From Flavobacteriaceae bacterium (GTDB lineage Bacteria; Bacteroidota; Bacteroidia; Flavobacteriales; Flavobacteriaceae): 38,259 bases of DNA. The translations under genes were made by a program, and so were the position numbers. Every line of letters begins with the position of its first letter. Within the stretch, counting starts at the first letter, position 1. The notes beneath the pieces were generated by a model. That model was not told where the DNA came from. It ran no database searches and was given only the letters and a program-made list of their open reading frames with translations. This document shows, piece by piece, positions 1 through 8,554 of this stretch. The DNA is taken from positions 1 through 38,259 of the forward strand of contig JAIUMH010000011.1 in NCBI GenBank assembly GCA_022565635.1, read 5' to 3'.

Positions 1-257
1 GGGTATTTTGATTCTAAATAAAAACCTTAAAATACTTTTTAATTTGATAATGATTACATACTTTAACAGTATTAATTATCCTAAATAAGATCTTAAGCAA
101 TATACATATCATCCAATAAATGAAGTGTTTATTTCACACATCCTTAGAATATGATAAATTTAACAAAACAGACTCGTATGTAAGACCTTCTATATATAAA
201 AATGATTATGATTATGCCTATAACATTTAATAAATAAAAACAATAAAACTCAATCAG
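1..257. other. AT-rich region, no gene recognised
   Basis: No reading frame, RNA or clear promoter box was recognised here. It is very AT-rich and probably holds the leader of the lipoprotein gene that starts near 258. A stop codon at 221-223 closes the lipoprotein frame upstream, so the coding region cannot extend leftwards in that frame. Confidence 0.5.
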
Positions 258-757
258 ATGAAAAAAACAACTCAAGTATACGGCTATTAGCTTTCTTCTT
301 ATCAAGTCTAATTTTATTAAGCAGTTGTTCTAGCACAACAACAATCAACTCTAGCCCGAGTAATGCCAAGGTCTATTTAAATGGAGAATTTGTAGGTGAG
401 ACTCCTTATCTTCATAGAGACACAAAAATTTCAGGGGCAACCACCCACGTAAAATTAGAAAAAGAAGGCTACAAAGATTTTGAAAATTCTTTTTCAAGAG
501 ATGAAGAAACTGACGTAGGTGCAATTATTGGTGGTTTGTTTTTTTTATTCCCATTTTTGTGGACAATGAAATATAAGCCTTCAAGAACTTATGAAATGAC
601 TCCTCTTGACGGGCAAAGTAGAGAAATAAGCAAAGAAGAAGAAAAATCTTTATTATCAAAAGCTCAGCAATTAAGAGAGCTAAAGGCAATGTACGAAGAA
701 GGCTTAATCACCAAAGAAGAATATGAAAAAGAACGAAAACACATTTTAGAAAATTAA
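258..757 (+). pseudogene. PEGA/SHOCT-type lipoprotein, start out of frame at an A7 tract
   Basis: From about 263 one frame runs open to the stop at 755-757. It reads a lipoprotein signal (hydrophobic LLAFFLSSLILLSSC), then a PEGA-like segment (AKVYLNGEFVGETPY), a short hydrophobic stretch (GAIIGGLFFLFPFLW) and a C-terminal SHOCT-like helix pair (LRELKAMYEEGLITKEEYE). The frame has no ATG at its start. The natural ATG at 258-260 is followed by seven A and runs into a stop at 288-290. One more A would give MKKNNSSIRLLAFF, a normal lipoprotein start. PEGA domains are surface-layer-like and SHOCT domains occur as short oligomerisation modules; the function here is unknown. A TTG at 536 could start only a 73-residue C-terminal piece. 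The gene may be a true frameshift, a slipped-strand switch or a homopolymer sequencing error. Confidence 0.7.
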
Positions 758-820
758 TCACATCTGTTTAGCCCGTTAAGTTGAAAAACATAAATATTAG
801 GTTTCTCACTTCTATTTTAG

Positions 821-2479
<1,659 letters not shown>

Positions 2480-2540
2480 AACTTAATTAAAATTTAGATT
2501 AAGATTTGGCTCACCTTATCATCCAAACTACATTTACAAC

Positions 2541-3992
2541 ATGGTAAATGTGGTTTGGTTTAAACGCGATTTAAGGCTTGAGGATAACGAAGCGCTTCAT
2601 AATGCTCTATTAAATCAAGAGCCTGTTCTTCTGCTCTACCTATTTGAACCAATAGTAGAAAAAGACCCACATTATAGCCTGCGTCATTTTAGGTTCATTG
2701 ATCAATCCATCAAAGATTTACAAAACCAACTAAAAACCTGCCAAACAAAACTCATTTGTCTTCATGAAGAAGCCATAAAGGCTTTTCAGAAGATTGATGA
2801 AATGTTGGGTATTCAATCGGTTTTTAGCCATCAAGAAACAGGTCTATCTATTACCTATAAACGCGATAAAGAGCTTCAGCAATTCTTCTCAAAAAAAGGA
2901 ATTAAATGGAAGGAATCAATTAACAATGGAGTAGTTAGAGGCTTAAATAACAGAAAAACATGGATTAATTCCTGGGAAAACCACATGAACAAGCCTTGCT
3001 ATAAATTTTCTGCACAAAGCAATCAATTTATCAGCAAAAAACAAGCTGAAAGAATAACCAAAGAGTTACGAGTTTGGAATCCTATATTTAAGGAAGACAC
3101 AAATTTTCAACAAGGAGGAAGAAGTTTTGGATTAAGGTATTTAAAAAGTTTTTTAAATAATAGATACAGTAACTACCAAAACCATATTTCTAAACCCCTT
3201 TTGGCAAGAACCTCTTGTAGCAGAATCTCTCCTTACATTGCCTGGGGAAATTTATCCATAAGAGAAATTGTTCAAGAAATAGAAAAGCGTAAAAAAGAAT
3301 TTTCAAATAAAAATGCCATCCATCAGTTTTCTAGTCGCTTAAGATGGCAAGCACATTTTATTCAAAAATTTGAAATGGAAGAGCGTATTGAATTTGAAAA
3401 CTTCAACCCAGCATTTAATCATTTACAACAACAGAAAGATTCCTTCTATATTAAAGCTTGGAAAAAAGGACTAACTGGATTCCCTTTAGTAGATGCAAGC
3501 ATGCGCTGTTTACAACAAACGGGCTATATAAATTTTAGGATGCGTGCTCTGTTGGTTTCTTTTTTTTGTCATTTACTTTGGCAAAAGTGGCAATTGGCTT
3601 CTAATCATTTAGCTTCTTTATTTTTAGATTTTGAACCAGGAATTCATTACCCACAATTGCAAATGCAAGCCGGAACAACAGGAATTCATACGCTTCGTAT
3701 TTACAACCCCATCAAAAACTCTTATCAACATGATCCTAAGGGTGAATTTATATTAAAATACCTACCCGAACTTAGAAAAATACCCGTTGAGTTTGTACAT
3801 GAACCATGGAAATTAACTCCTATGGAACAGCGTATGTATGGATTTAAAATAGGTAAAGATTATCCCGAACCAATTATAGACTTAGAAAGTGCAAGGAAAT
3901 ATGCTTCAGACGAATTATGGAAGATTATTCAATCTCAAAAATCAAAAAAAGCAGGTAAAAAAATCCTTAAAAGACACACTTTAAGAGGTTAA
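2541..3992 (+). CDS. Divergent cryptochrome/photolyase family flavoprotein
   Basis: 483 residues, the usual photolyase length. The N-terminal Rossmann-like antenna domain (about 1-130) starts VNVVWFKRDLRLEDNEAL. The helical FAD domain (about 195-480) shows GGRSFGLRYL, SRISPYIAWGNLSIREI, SRLRWQAHF, KGLTGFPLVDASMR and RIYNPIKNSYQHDPKGEF. The family repairs UV photoproducts with light or signals blue light, using FAD. Several residues differ from E. coli PhrB (aligned from memory). The NNGGWQW segment becomes HYPQLQM (369-375), so the flavin-facing Asn becomes His369 and both Trp become Leu373 and Met375. HNRLR becomes NFRMR. Substrate and activity are therefore uncertain: diverged photolyase or light sensor. 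Its TAA overlaps the stop of the convergent lipoprotein gene (shared TTAA at 3989-3992). It lies near blh and proteorhodopsin. Confidence 0.85.
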   Translation: MVNVVWFKRDLRLEDNEALHNALLNQEPVLLLYLFEPIVEKDPHYSLRHFRFIDQSIKDLQNQLKTCQTKLICLHEEAIKAFQKIDEMLGIQSVFSHQETGLSITYKRDKELQQFFSKKGIKWKESINNGVVRGLNNRKTWINSWENHMNKPCYKFSAQSNQFISKKQAERITKELRVWNPIFKEDTNFQQGGRSFGLRYLKSFLNNRYSNYQNHISKPLLARTSCSRISPYIAWGNLSIREIVQEIEKRKKEFSNKNAIHQFSSRLRWQAHFIQKFEMEERIEFENFNPAFNHLQQQKDSFYIKAWKKGLTGFPLVDASMRCLQQTGYINFRMRALLVSFFCHLLWQKWQLASNHLASLFLDFEPGIHYPQLQMQAGTTGIHTLRIYNPIKNSYQHDPKGEFILKYLPELRKIPVEFVHEPWKLTPMEQRMYGFKIGKDYPEPIIDLESARKYASDELWKIIQSQKSKKAGKKILKRHTLRG

Positions 3993-4273
3993 CTTTTTGG
4001 TTTTAAAATTACTTCTTTTGAATCTTTCAATGTTCTCCTTTCAAATTGAAAAGCATCTTTATTAAATATCAATTCTTCTCCCCTTTCTTTAGTGTCTATT
4101 TTAAAATTTCCATCGGCATCAGAATATTCAAACAAATCGGTACCCATAACTTGTATCAACACTTCTTCCACAGGATTTCCTTCCTGGTCTAGTACTCGAC
4201 CTTCAATAATAGAATCATTCTGAGAACATGCCATGAGAAGAAAGACACTTAAGATGTAAATTATTTTTTTCAT
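3989..4273 (-). CDS. Small lipoprotein with carboxypeptidase-regulatory-like domain
   Basis: 94 residues. The signal peptide MKKIIYILSVFLLMAC ends in a lipobox with Cys16, so the protein is probably membrane-anchored. The rest (about 22-90) fits a single carboxypeptidase-D regulatory-like beta-sandwich: IIEGRVLDQEGNPVEEVLIQ, then a YSDADGNFKI turn and a closing strand. Such modules are common in Bacteroidota envelope proteins, but no specific role can be given. Its stop overlaps that of the convergent photolyase gene by three to four bases. blh ends 92 bases upstream on the same strand, so the two could be co-transcribed. Confidence 0.75.
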   Translation of the reverse strand: MKKIIYILSVFLLMACSQNDSIIEGRVLDQEGNPVEEVLIQVMGTDLFEYSDADGNFKIDTKERGEELIFNKDAFQFERRTLKDSKEVILKPKS

Positions 4274-4365
4274 CTGTTTAAATTATTTGTTTTTTAGTTG
4301 TCAGATGTAACACCTATAATCATTCTCCTGTGTATAGAAAATTTTGTCATAGATGTTTCATCATT

Positions 4366-5256
4366 TTAATTTTTGATTTTTGAAAACATTCTTTCAATTA
4401 CAATTACGTGCGGAAAAGTCACTGCCGCTATAAAGGCAAACATAATACTTAAAAACATATTTTCACTGCCAAACAAATAATAAAGTACTACCAAACCAAT
4501 AACTGAAATGAGCCAAAATGGAAAAGCATTTTTGACATATAGGAGAAATTTTTGTTTTGATTGATTTTCAAACAGGTAGTTAATTTGGTCTCTTAAAGAG
4601 GGAATTGTATGCCAGAATACAAAATAAATTGCGAAGCCAAAAAGTAATTCTGAATAATAAAAAACTATAAAAATTAAAATTAATGATAGGATTTCTTGAA
4701 CAACCTGCAACGGTTGCAGTAGTTTTTTTATCAGCAAAAAAATAAAAACAAGAAAAGTAATTGATAAAGAGATAAAAAAACCTGATGTAAAATACACTTC
4801 AGGAATGTTGACTTTAATGAGGTCAAAAATAATCTCTCTTGTAAAATTTAAGTTGAAATAAAAAAGTCCTAAAAGTACAGAGAGTCCGTAGATAAAAAAT
4901 AATGTTTTGATTTTGCTACTAGCATGGAGTATCTTCTTGCTTATTTGAAGCTGTTGCTCTCCAAAATGATAGGCACTAATAAAAACAAAACCGGTTAAAA
5001 TTAACCAAGGAAGAAAGTAAAACAGCGCAAGTACTAAAACAACCATACTAACATAACCAAATGTGTATTTATTTAATTCATATGAATGCTTGTTTTTCTT
5101 GATTTTTTTTATGATTAATAAATCATTTGCCCCATGTGCAATACCAACCGTTAAAACAAGAATCAAGGCCAAAATATCAAGGTAATAATTTTTTAACAAA
5201 AAGTTTAACACTATCGCTAAAACACTAGAAAATATTGCTATTACGTAAATTTTCAT
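4366..5256 (-). CDS. blh: Brp/Blh-family beta-carotene 15,15'-dioxygenase
   Basis: Integral membrane enzyme that cleaves beta-carotene into two retinal molecules, the chromophore of the adjacent rhodopsin. The 296-residue product has many hydrophobic segments. It carries the family's histidine motifs: GIAHGANDLL, SAYHFGEQQLQ, FVFWHTIPSLRDQ and FPHVIVIERM; conserved His residues bind iron in this family. The ATG at 5254-5256 (MKIYVIAIFSS) was chosen; the frame extends only to a TTG at 5280, which overlaps the candidate promoter. It is divergent from proteorhodopsin across a 108-base intergenic region. No other carotenoid genes are in the window, so beta-carotene synthesis must be encoded elsewhere. 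Confidence 0.93.
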   Translation of the reverse strand: MKIYVIAIFSSVLAIVLNFLLKNYYLDILALILVLTVGIAHGANDLLIIKKIKKNKHSYELNKYTFGYVSMVVLVLALFYFLPWLILTGFVFISAYHFGEQQLQISKKILHASSKIKTLFFIYGLSVLLGLFYFNLNFTREIIFDLIKVNIPEVYFTSGFFISLSITFLVFIFLLIKKLLQPLQVVQEILSLILIFIVFYYSELLFGFAIYFVFWHTIPSLRDQINYLFENQSKQKFLLYVKNAFPFWLISVIGLVVLYYLFGSENMFLSIMFAFIAAVTFPHVIVIERMFSKIKN

Positions 5257-5277
5257 CCTCAAAAATTGATTTTTTAT

Positions 5278-5285
5278 CAAATATA
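5278..5285 (-). promoter_or_regulatory. Candidate -7 promoter box of blh
   Basis: Read on the minus strand the bases are TATATTTG, a full match to TAnnTTTG, 21 bases before the chosen blh ATG. No convincing -33 element was found. It supports the ATG at 5256 over the TTG at 5280. Confidence 0.45.
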
Positions 5286-5296
5286 ATCAAAAATCT

Positions 5297-5309
5297 TTCT
5301 TAATAAGAA
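5297..5309. promoter_or_regulatory. Short palindrome between the blh and rhodopsin promoters
   Basis: TTCTTA-A-TAAGAA is a perfect 6-base inverted repeat. It lies between the two outward-facing -7 boxes (5278-5285 and 5332-5339). It could be a shared operator, but in such AT-rich DNA a palindrome of this size can occur by chance. Confidence 0.25.
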
Positions 5310-5331
5310 TTTTTTTTGTTTAACTTTTGAC

Positions 5332-5339
5332 TACTTTTG
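5332..5339 (+). promoter_or_regulatory. Candidate -7 promoter box of proteorhodopsin
   Basis: TACTTTTG matches TAnnTTTG and would give a leader of roughly 20 bases before the ATG at 5365. A similar TAACTTTTG lies just upstream at 5321-5329. TTTG at 5315-5318 is closer than the usual -33 spacing. Confidence 0.45.
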
Positions 5340-5364
5340 ATTAAACAAAAAAAATATAATAGCT

Positions 5365-6126
5365 ATGAGTAATTTTATGTATTTATTAGCCGACGTATCA
5401 CAAATCGCAAATGACGATTATACCGGCTTTACGTTTTTCATTGGTAGTATGGCTATGATGGCCGCCTCTGCCTTTTTCTTTTTATCACTTAGTCAGTTTG
5501 ACAATAAGTGGAGAACCTCTGTACTGGTTTCTGGTTTAATTACATTTATTGCCGCAGTACATTATTTTTACATGAGAGATTATTGGGATCAAGTTGGAGA
5601 ATCTCCTACTTTTTTCCGATATGTAGACTGGATTTTAACCGTACCATTAATGTGTGTTGAGTTTTATCTCATACTTAGAGTTGCAGGTGCTAAATTGTCC
5701 TTAATGTGGAAATTAATCTTCTGGTCTGTAGTAATGTTAGTTACTGGATACTTTGGTGAAGCAATGTCTATGGACAGTCCAACTATGCAATGGGTTTGGG
5801 GTCTAGTATCTGGAGTTGCTTACTTTATTATTGTGTACATTATTTGGTTTGGTGAAGCTAGAAAATTAGCAGAATCTGCTGGAGGAAATGTATTAGCCGC
5901 ACATAAAGTACTATGTTGGTTTGTGTTGGTAGGATGGGCCATTTATCCTTTAGGTTACATTTTAGGAACTGAAGGTGGTTTATTTGGACTTCAATTAGTT
6001 GAAGATATTGAAGCCGCACAGGGTGCTATGAATGTGGTTTACAATATTGGTGATGCTGTAAACAAGATTGGATTTGGTCTTGTAGTATATGCATTAGCAA
6101 CTAAATCTACTGCAGAAGCTAAGTAA
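5365..6126 (+). CDS. Proteorhodopsin, green-type light-driven proton pump
   Basis: Seven-helix retinal protein of the inner membrane that exports protons in light. The 253-residue product has the helix C motif RYVDWILTVPLMCVEFY: proton acceptor Asp88, Thr92 and proton donor Glu99. This is the DTE signature of H+ pumps, not the NDQ signature of Na+ pumps. Met96 sits at the spectral tuning position (105 in green proteorhodopsin), indicating green absorption. His66 matches the His that partners the acceptor. The retinal Schiff-base lysine is Lys234 in NIGDAVNKIGFG. Residues 1-15 may be a short leader or the extracellular N-terminus. It is divergent from blh, which supplies retinal, and is followed by a strong terminator, so it is probably a single-gene transcript. 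Confidence 0.97.
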   Translation: MSNFMYLLADVSQIANDDYTGFTFFIGSMAMMAASAFFFLSLSQFDNKWRTSVLVSGLITFIAAVHYFYMRDYWDQVGESPTFFRYVDWILTVPLMCVEFYLILRVAGAKLSLMWKLIFWSVVMLVTGYFGEAMSMDSPTMQWVWGLVSGVAYFIIVYIIWFGEARKLAESAGGNVLAAHKVLCWFVLVGWAIYPLGYILGTEGGLFGLQLVEDIEAAQGAMNVVYNIGDAVNKIGFGLVVYALATKSTAEAK

Positions 6127-6161
6127 TTAGTTTTTTGAAAAAAAATTGCTATGAAATTAAA

Positions 6162-6189
6162 GGCTACCATTTTGGTAGCCTTTTTTTTT
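6162..6189 (+). terminator. Rho-independent terminator of proteorhodopsin
   Basis: An 8-bp stem GGCTACCA/TGGTAGCC with a TTT loop is preceded by A residues and followed by nine T. It lies 36 bases past the proteorhodopsin stop. Confidence 0.9.
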
Positions 6190-6348
6190 ACAAGATAGTT
6201 ATAAATTATAAAATAAAGATATGCCCCTTATTTTAATTGAGTTTATTTTTTATTAGTCCACAATAAGATATAAGTAAAAATTAATCATAGCGTCAACTAA
6301 TAAAAAAAATTGTATTATTAATGATATATATTAGTCAAACGAGTTTAA

Positions 6349-6942
6349 TTAAAATGGAATAATATGTTCATTTAAGTCCAATTCAAAATTCCCAACCACC
6401 TCAACTACATCCTCTGTATTTGGTCTTCTCGCTTCAAATTGATAAGAGCCAGATAAAGCCATATCACTTACCTGGTCATAAACAATAGTTCCAGAAACAT
6501 CCTGGTTATAATTCGCTTGCTGCCCTGGTTCATCGCTTCCAGGAATAAAGCGCCACAAAAATCTTGCGGTAACTTGTGGAGCTTCACCGGTAAAATCAAC
6601 AATTGGGTAAGTCACCCCTTCTTCTAAATTTTCGCGTGGGGGATTTTCAGCAATAAAATCAATAACTACGTTAATGGTATTCACAGAATTTCCATCATTA
6701 TTTTGAGCAAACAAACGCATAGCAAACTCTTCATCAGTATCGGATTTGCCTTCCTGTAAACGCATGTGTGTTTCAAAACTTCCTGACCTAGAATTGCTCA
6801 CGCTTGCTGTAGAATTGGGTGTATCACTCACCCACATGCTTAAATCTTCAATTAAATCGGCAATCATATCATCATCAATTTCACAAGAAGAAATGGTAAA
6901 CACAATCAATAAGCAACTCATTAGATAAATACATCTTTTCAT
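6349..6942 (-). CDS. Hypothetical lipoprotein
   Basis: 197 residues. The lipoprotein signal MKRCIYLMSCLLIVFTISSC puts the acylated Cys at position 20. It is followed by acidic EIDDD, which resembles the Bacteroidota export signal that sends lipoproteins to the cell surface. The mature part is rich in Asp, Glu, Ser and Asn, with alternating polar and hydrophobic strands (VTARFLWRFIP, GSYQFEAR, VVGNFELDL), which suggests a secreted beta-rich fold. No family was recognised and no function is proposed. It stands alone between the rhodopsin terminator and transposon debris. No clear promoter was found. Confidence 0.7.
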   Translation of the reverse strand: MKRCIYLMSCLLIVFTISSCEIDDDMIADLIEDLSMWVSDTPNSTASVSNSRSGSFETHMRLQEGKSDTDEEFAMRLFAQNNDGNSVNTINVVIDFIAENPPRENLEEGVTYPIVDFTGEAPQVTARFLWRFIPGSDEPGQQANYNQDVSGTIVYDQVSDMALSGSYQFEARRPNTEDVVEVVGNFELDLNEHIIPF

Positions 6943-7077
6943 AAAACAAAAATTTAATTGGAAACAAATTATATAAAAAGACGCATATAATGCTTCATAA
7001 ATTGTATCAATAACAAAATAATTATGTAAAAACCCAATTGAAAGCCCCTACTCATTAAAAGAGGCCATATTGCTTAT

Positions 7078-7257
7078 TTATTTATCCTTTACATGATCAA
7101 ATCCAAATTTATCCATAGAGTTCTTAAGTATCGTGTAATGCCGTCTTATTTGCCTTCGTATTTCAGGAGCTTGCATAATATTGGACGCTCAGTATGCGTA
7201 TTTGATAAAATTACCTCGATACTTCCTATCAAAATAATCTGTCTCTAATTGACCATT
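7078..7257 (-). pseudogene. Unidentified protein C-terminus, remnant
   Basis: Read leftwards from 7257, a frame shifted by one from the transposase fragment gives NGQLETDYFDRKYRGNFI and continues to an in-frame TGA. It then reads IMQAPEIRRQIRRHYTIL and ends FGFDHVKDK before TAA at 7078-7080. The composition looks protein-like rather than random, which suggests the 3' end of a decayed gene joined to the transposase fragment. The parent family was not recognised. It fills the otherwise empty stretch 6943-7244. Confidence 0.4.
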
Positions 7258-7472
7258 TTTGAACACTTGCTTTTTTTTTGGTGACGCATCATCGCTTTTC
7301 TTGGTGCTAAATCTGAACAGTACTCTCCACTACGCCCATCTGAATTACGACGTATTTCACGACTAACAACAGATTTGTCTTTATCAATAGTTCTGGCTAT
7401 TGAAGATTGAGAATGCCCAAGCTTTAGCATTCTAGAAATTGTGTATCTTTGTTCTACGGTAAGGTGTGCCAT
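7245..7472 (-). pseudogene. IS30-family transposase, N-terminal fragment
   Basis: The reading MAHLTVEQRYTISRMLKLGH, then SQSSIARTIDKDKSVVSREI, is the N-terminal helix-turn-helix of IS30-family transposases. These are normally over 300 residues with a DDE domain that is wholly absent here. The fragment is 75 residues from the ATG at 7470-7472 (the frame is open to 7505) and ends at a TAG where it meets the unidentified remnant. It is a decayed element, not an active one. It marks the left edge of the defence island. Confidence 0.75.
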
Positions 7473-7522
7473 TGCAAAATTATTTTTGGCAATTTGATGA
7501 AGCAAAATAACACTTTTCCACC

Positions 7523-7561
7523 AAAACCAAGAAGGAGGTATATTTTACCTTTTTCGGTTTT
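7523..7561. repeat. Imperfect inverted repeat by the IS30 fragment
   Basis: AAAACC (7523-7528) pairs with GGTTTT (7556-7561), and inside it AGGTA (7536-7540) pairs with TACCT (7546-7550). It lies just upstream of the transposase leader and is probably the end or leader structure of the former insertion sequence. No matching opposite end was found. Confidence 0.35.
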
Positions 7562-7657
7562 GAAAAATATTATTTAGAAATCCTCAAATCTTAAAGTTGC
7601 ATTTATTTGTTGAATTTAAGAAAAAATAAAGCAACATCTTGAAAAAATGAGATTGGT

Positions 7658-8530
7658 ATGGAATTAATGAACCTAGAACATATTGAACATAAAATCTATA
7701 CCATTAGAAAGCTTCAAGTAATGCTAGACAAAGACTTAGCGCAACTATATCAAGTAGAAACAAAGGTTTTAAATCAAGCCGTAAAAAGAAATATAGATCG
7801 ATTTCCAGATTCGTTTAGATTTCAATTAACAGATATTGAATTTAATGACTTGAAGTCACAATCTGTGACCTCAAGTTCATCGCATGGTGGTAGAAGATAT
7901 TTGCCATTTGTTTTTACAGAACAAGGTGTGGCCATGTTGTCTGCAGTGCTAAGAAGCGATACCGCTGTTAAAGTGAGTGTTCAAGTTATCAAAGCTTTTG
8001 TAAAAATGCGCCTACTCGTCAATCATAGTAGGTTACTTCAGGAACGTTTGCTTCATCTAGAAATGAAGCAACAAGACCACGAAAAGAATTTTGAAAAGGT
8101 GTTTAAAGCATTAGAAAAAGCAACACCAGAACCTAAGCATGGAATTTTCTTTGAAGGACAAATATTTGATGCCTACACCTTTGTTGCTAAACTCATTAAG
8201 TCTGCCAAAAAATCGATTATTTTAATTGATAATTACATCGATGAAAGTGTATTGACTTTACTTACAAAACGTTCAGAAAGTGTAAAAGCGACTATTTACG
8301 CCGCAAAAATAACCCAACAACTACAATTAGATTTAAAAAAACACAACCAACAATATCCGCAAATCGAAGTAAAACGACTAAAAACCAGTCACGATAGATT
8401 CTTAATTATAGACGATACCAAACTTTACCATATTGGTGCATCGCTAAAAGATTTAGGGAATAAATGGTTTGCCTTTTCTCAAATAGACAGTTTAGCAAAT
8501 GAAATCTTGAATAAATTAGATGAAAATTGA
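7658..8530 (+). CDS. ORF6N-domain DNA-binding protein with PLD-like C-terminus
   Basis: 290 residues. The N-terminal ORF6N domain (about 5-95) reads IEHKIYTIRKLQVMLDKDLA and VFTEQGVAMLSAVLRSDTA; this domain is found in phage antirepressor-like and restriction-associated proteins and is thought to bind DNA. A short coiled region follows (about 118-150). The C-terminus (about 165-285) looks like a phospholipase-D-type fold: KSIILIDNYIDESVLTLL, then SHDRFLIIDD with His245, Arg247 and Asp252. This is an HxR-x4-D variant of the HxK-x4-D nuclease motif, with one motif per chain. It stands 24 bases before hsdM and is probably the first gene of the operon. A regulatory or accessory role in restriction is inferred. 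Confidence 0.8.
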   Translation: MELMNLEHIEHKIYTIRKLQVMLDKDLAQLYQVETKVLNQAVKRNIDRFPDSFRFQLTDIEFNDLKSQSVTSSSSHGGRRYLPFVFTEQGVAMLSAVLRSDTAVKVSVQVIKAFVKMRLLVNHSRLLQERLLHLEMKQQDHEKNFEKVFKALEKATPEPKHGIFFEGQIFDAYTFVAKLIKSAKKSIILIDNYIDESVLTLLTKRSESVKATIYAAKITQQLQLDLKKHNQQYPQIEVKRLKTSHDRFLIIDDTKLYHIGASLKDLGNKWFAFSQIDSLANEILNKLDEN

Positions 8531-8554
8531 AACTAAAAATAACAAAACAAATAA

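Noticed and set aside
2501-2515. Promoter of the photolyase gene at AAGATTTGG
   Set aside because: The box lacks the TA at the right spacing for TAnnTTTG; read-through from pyrG is equally possible.
5257-5280. TTG start for blh adding eight residues
   Set aside because: It overlaps the candidate blh -7 box; ATG at 5256 gives a normal membrane-protein start.
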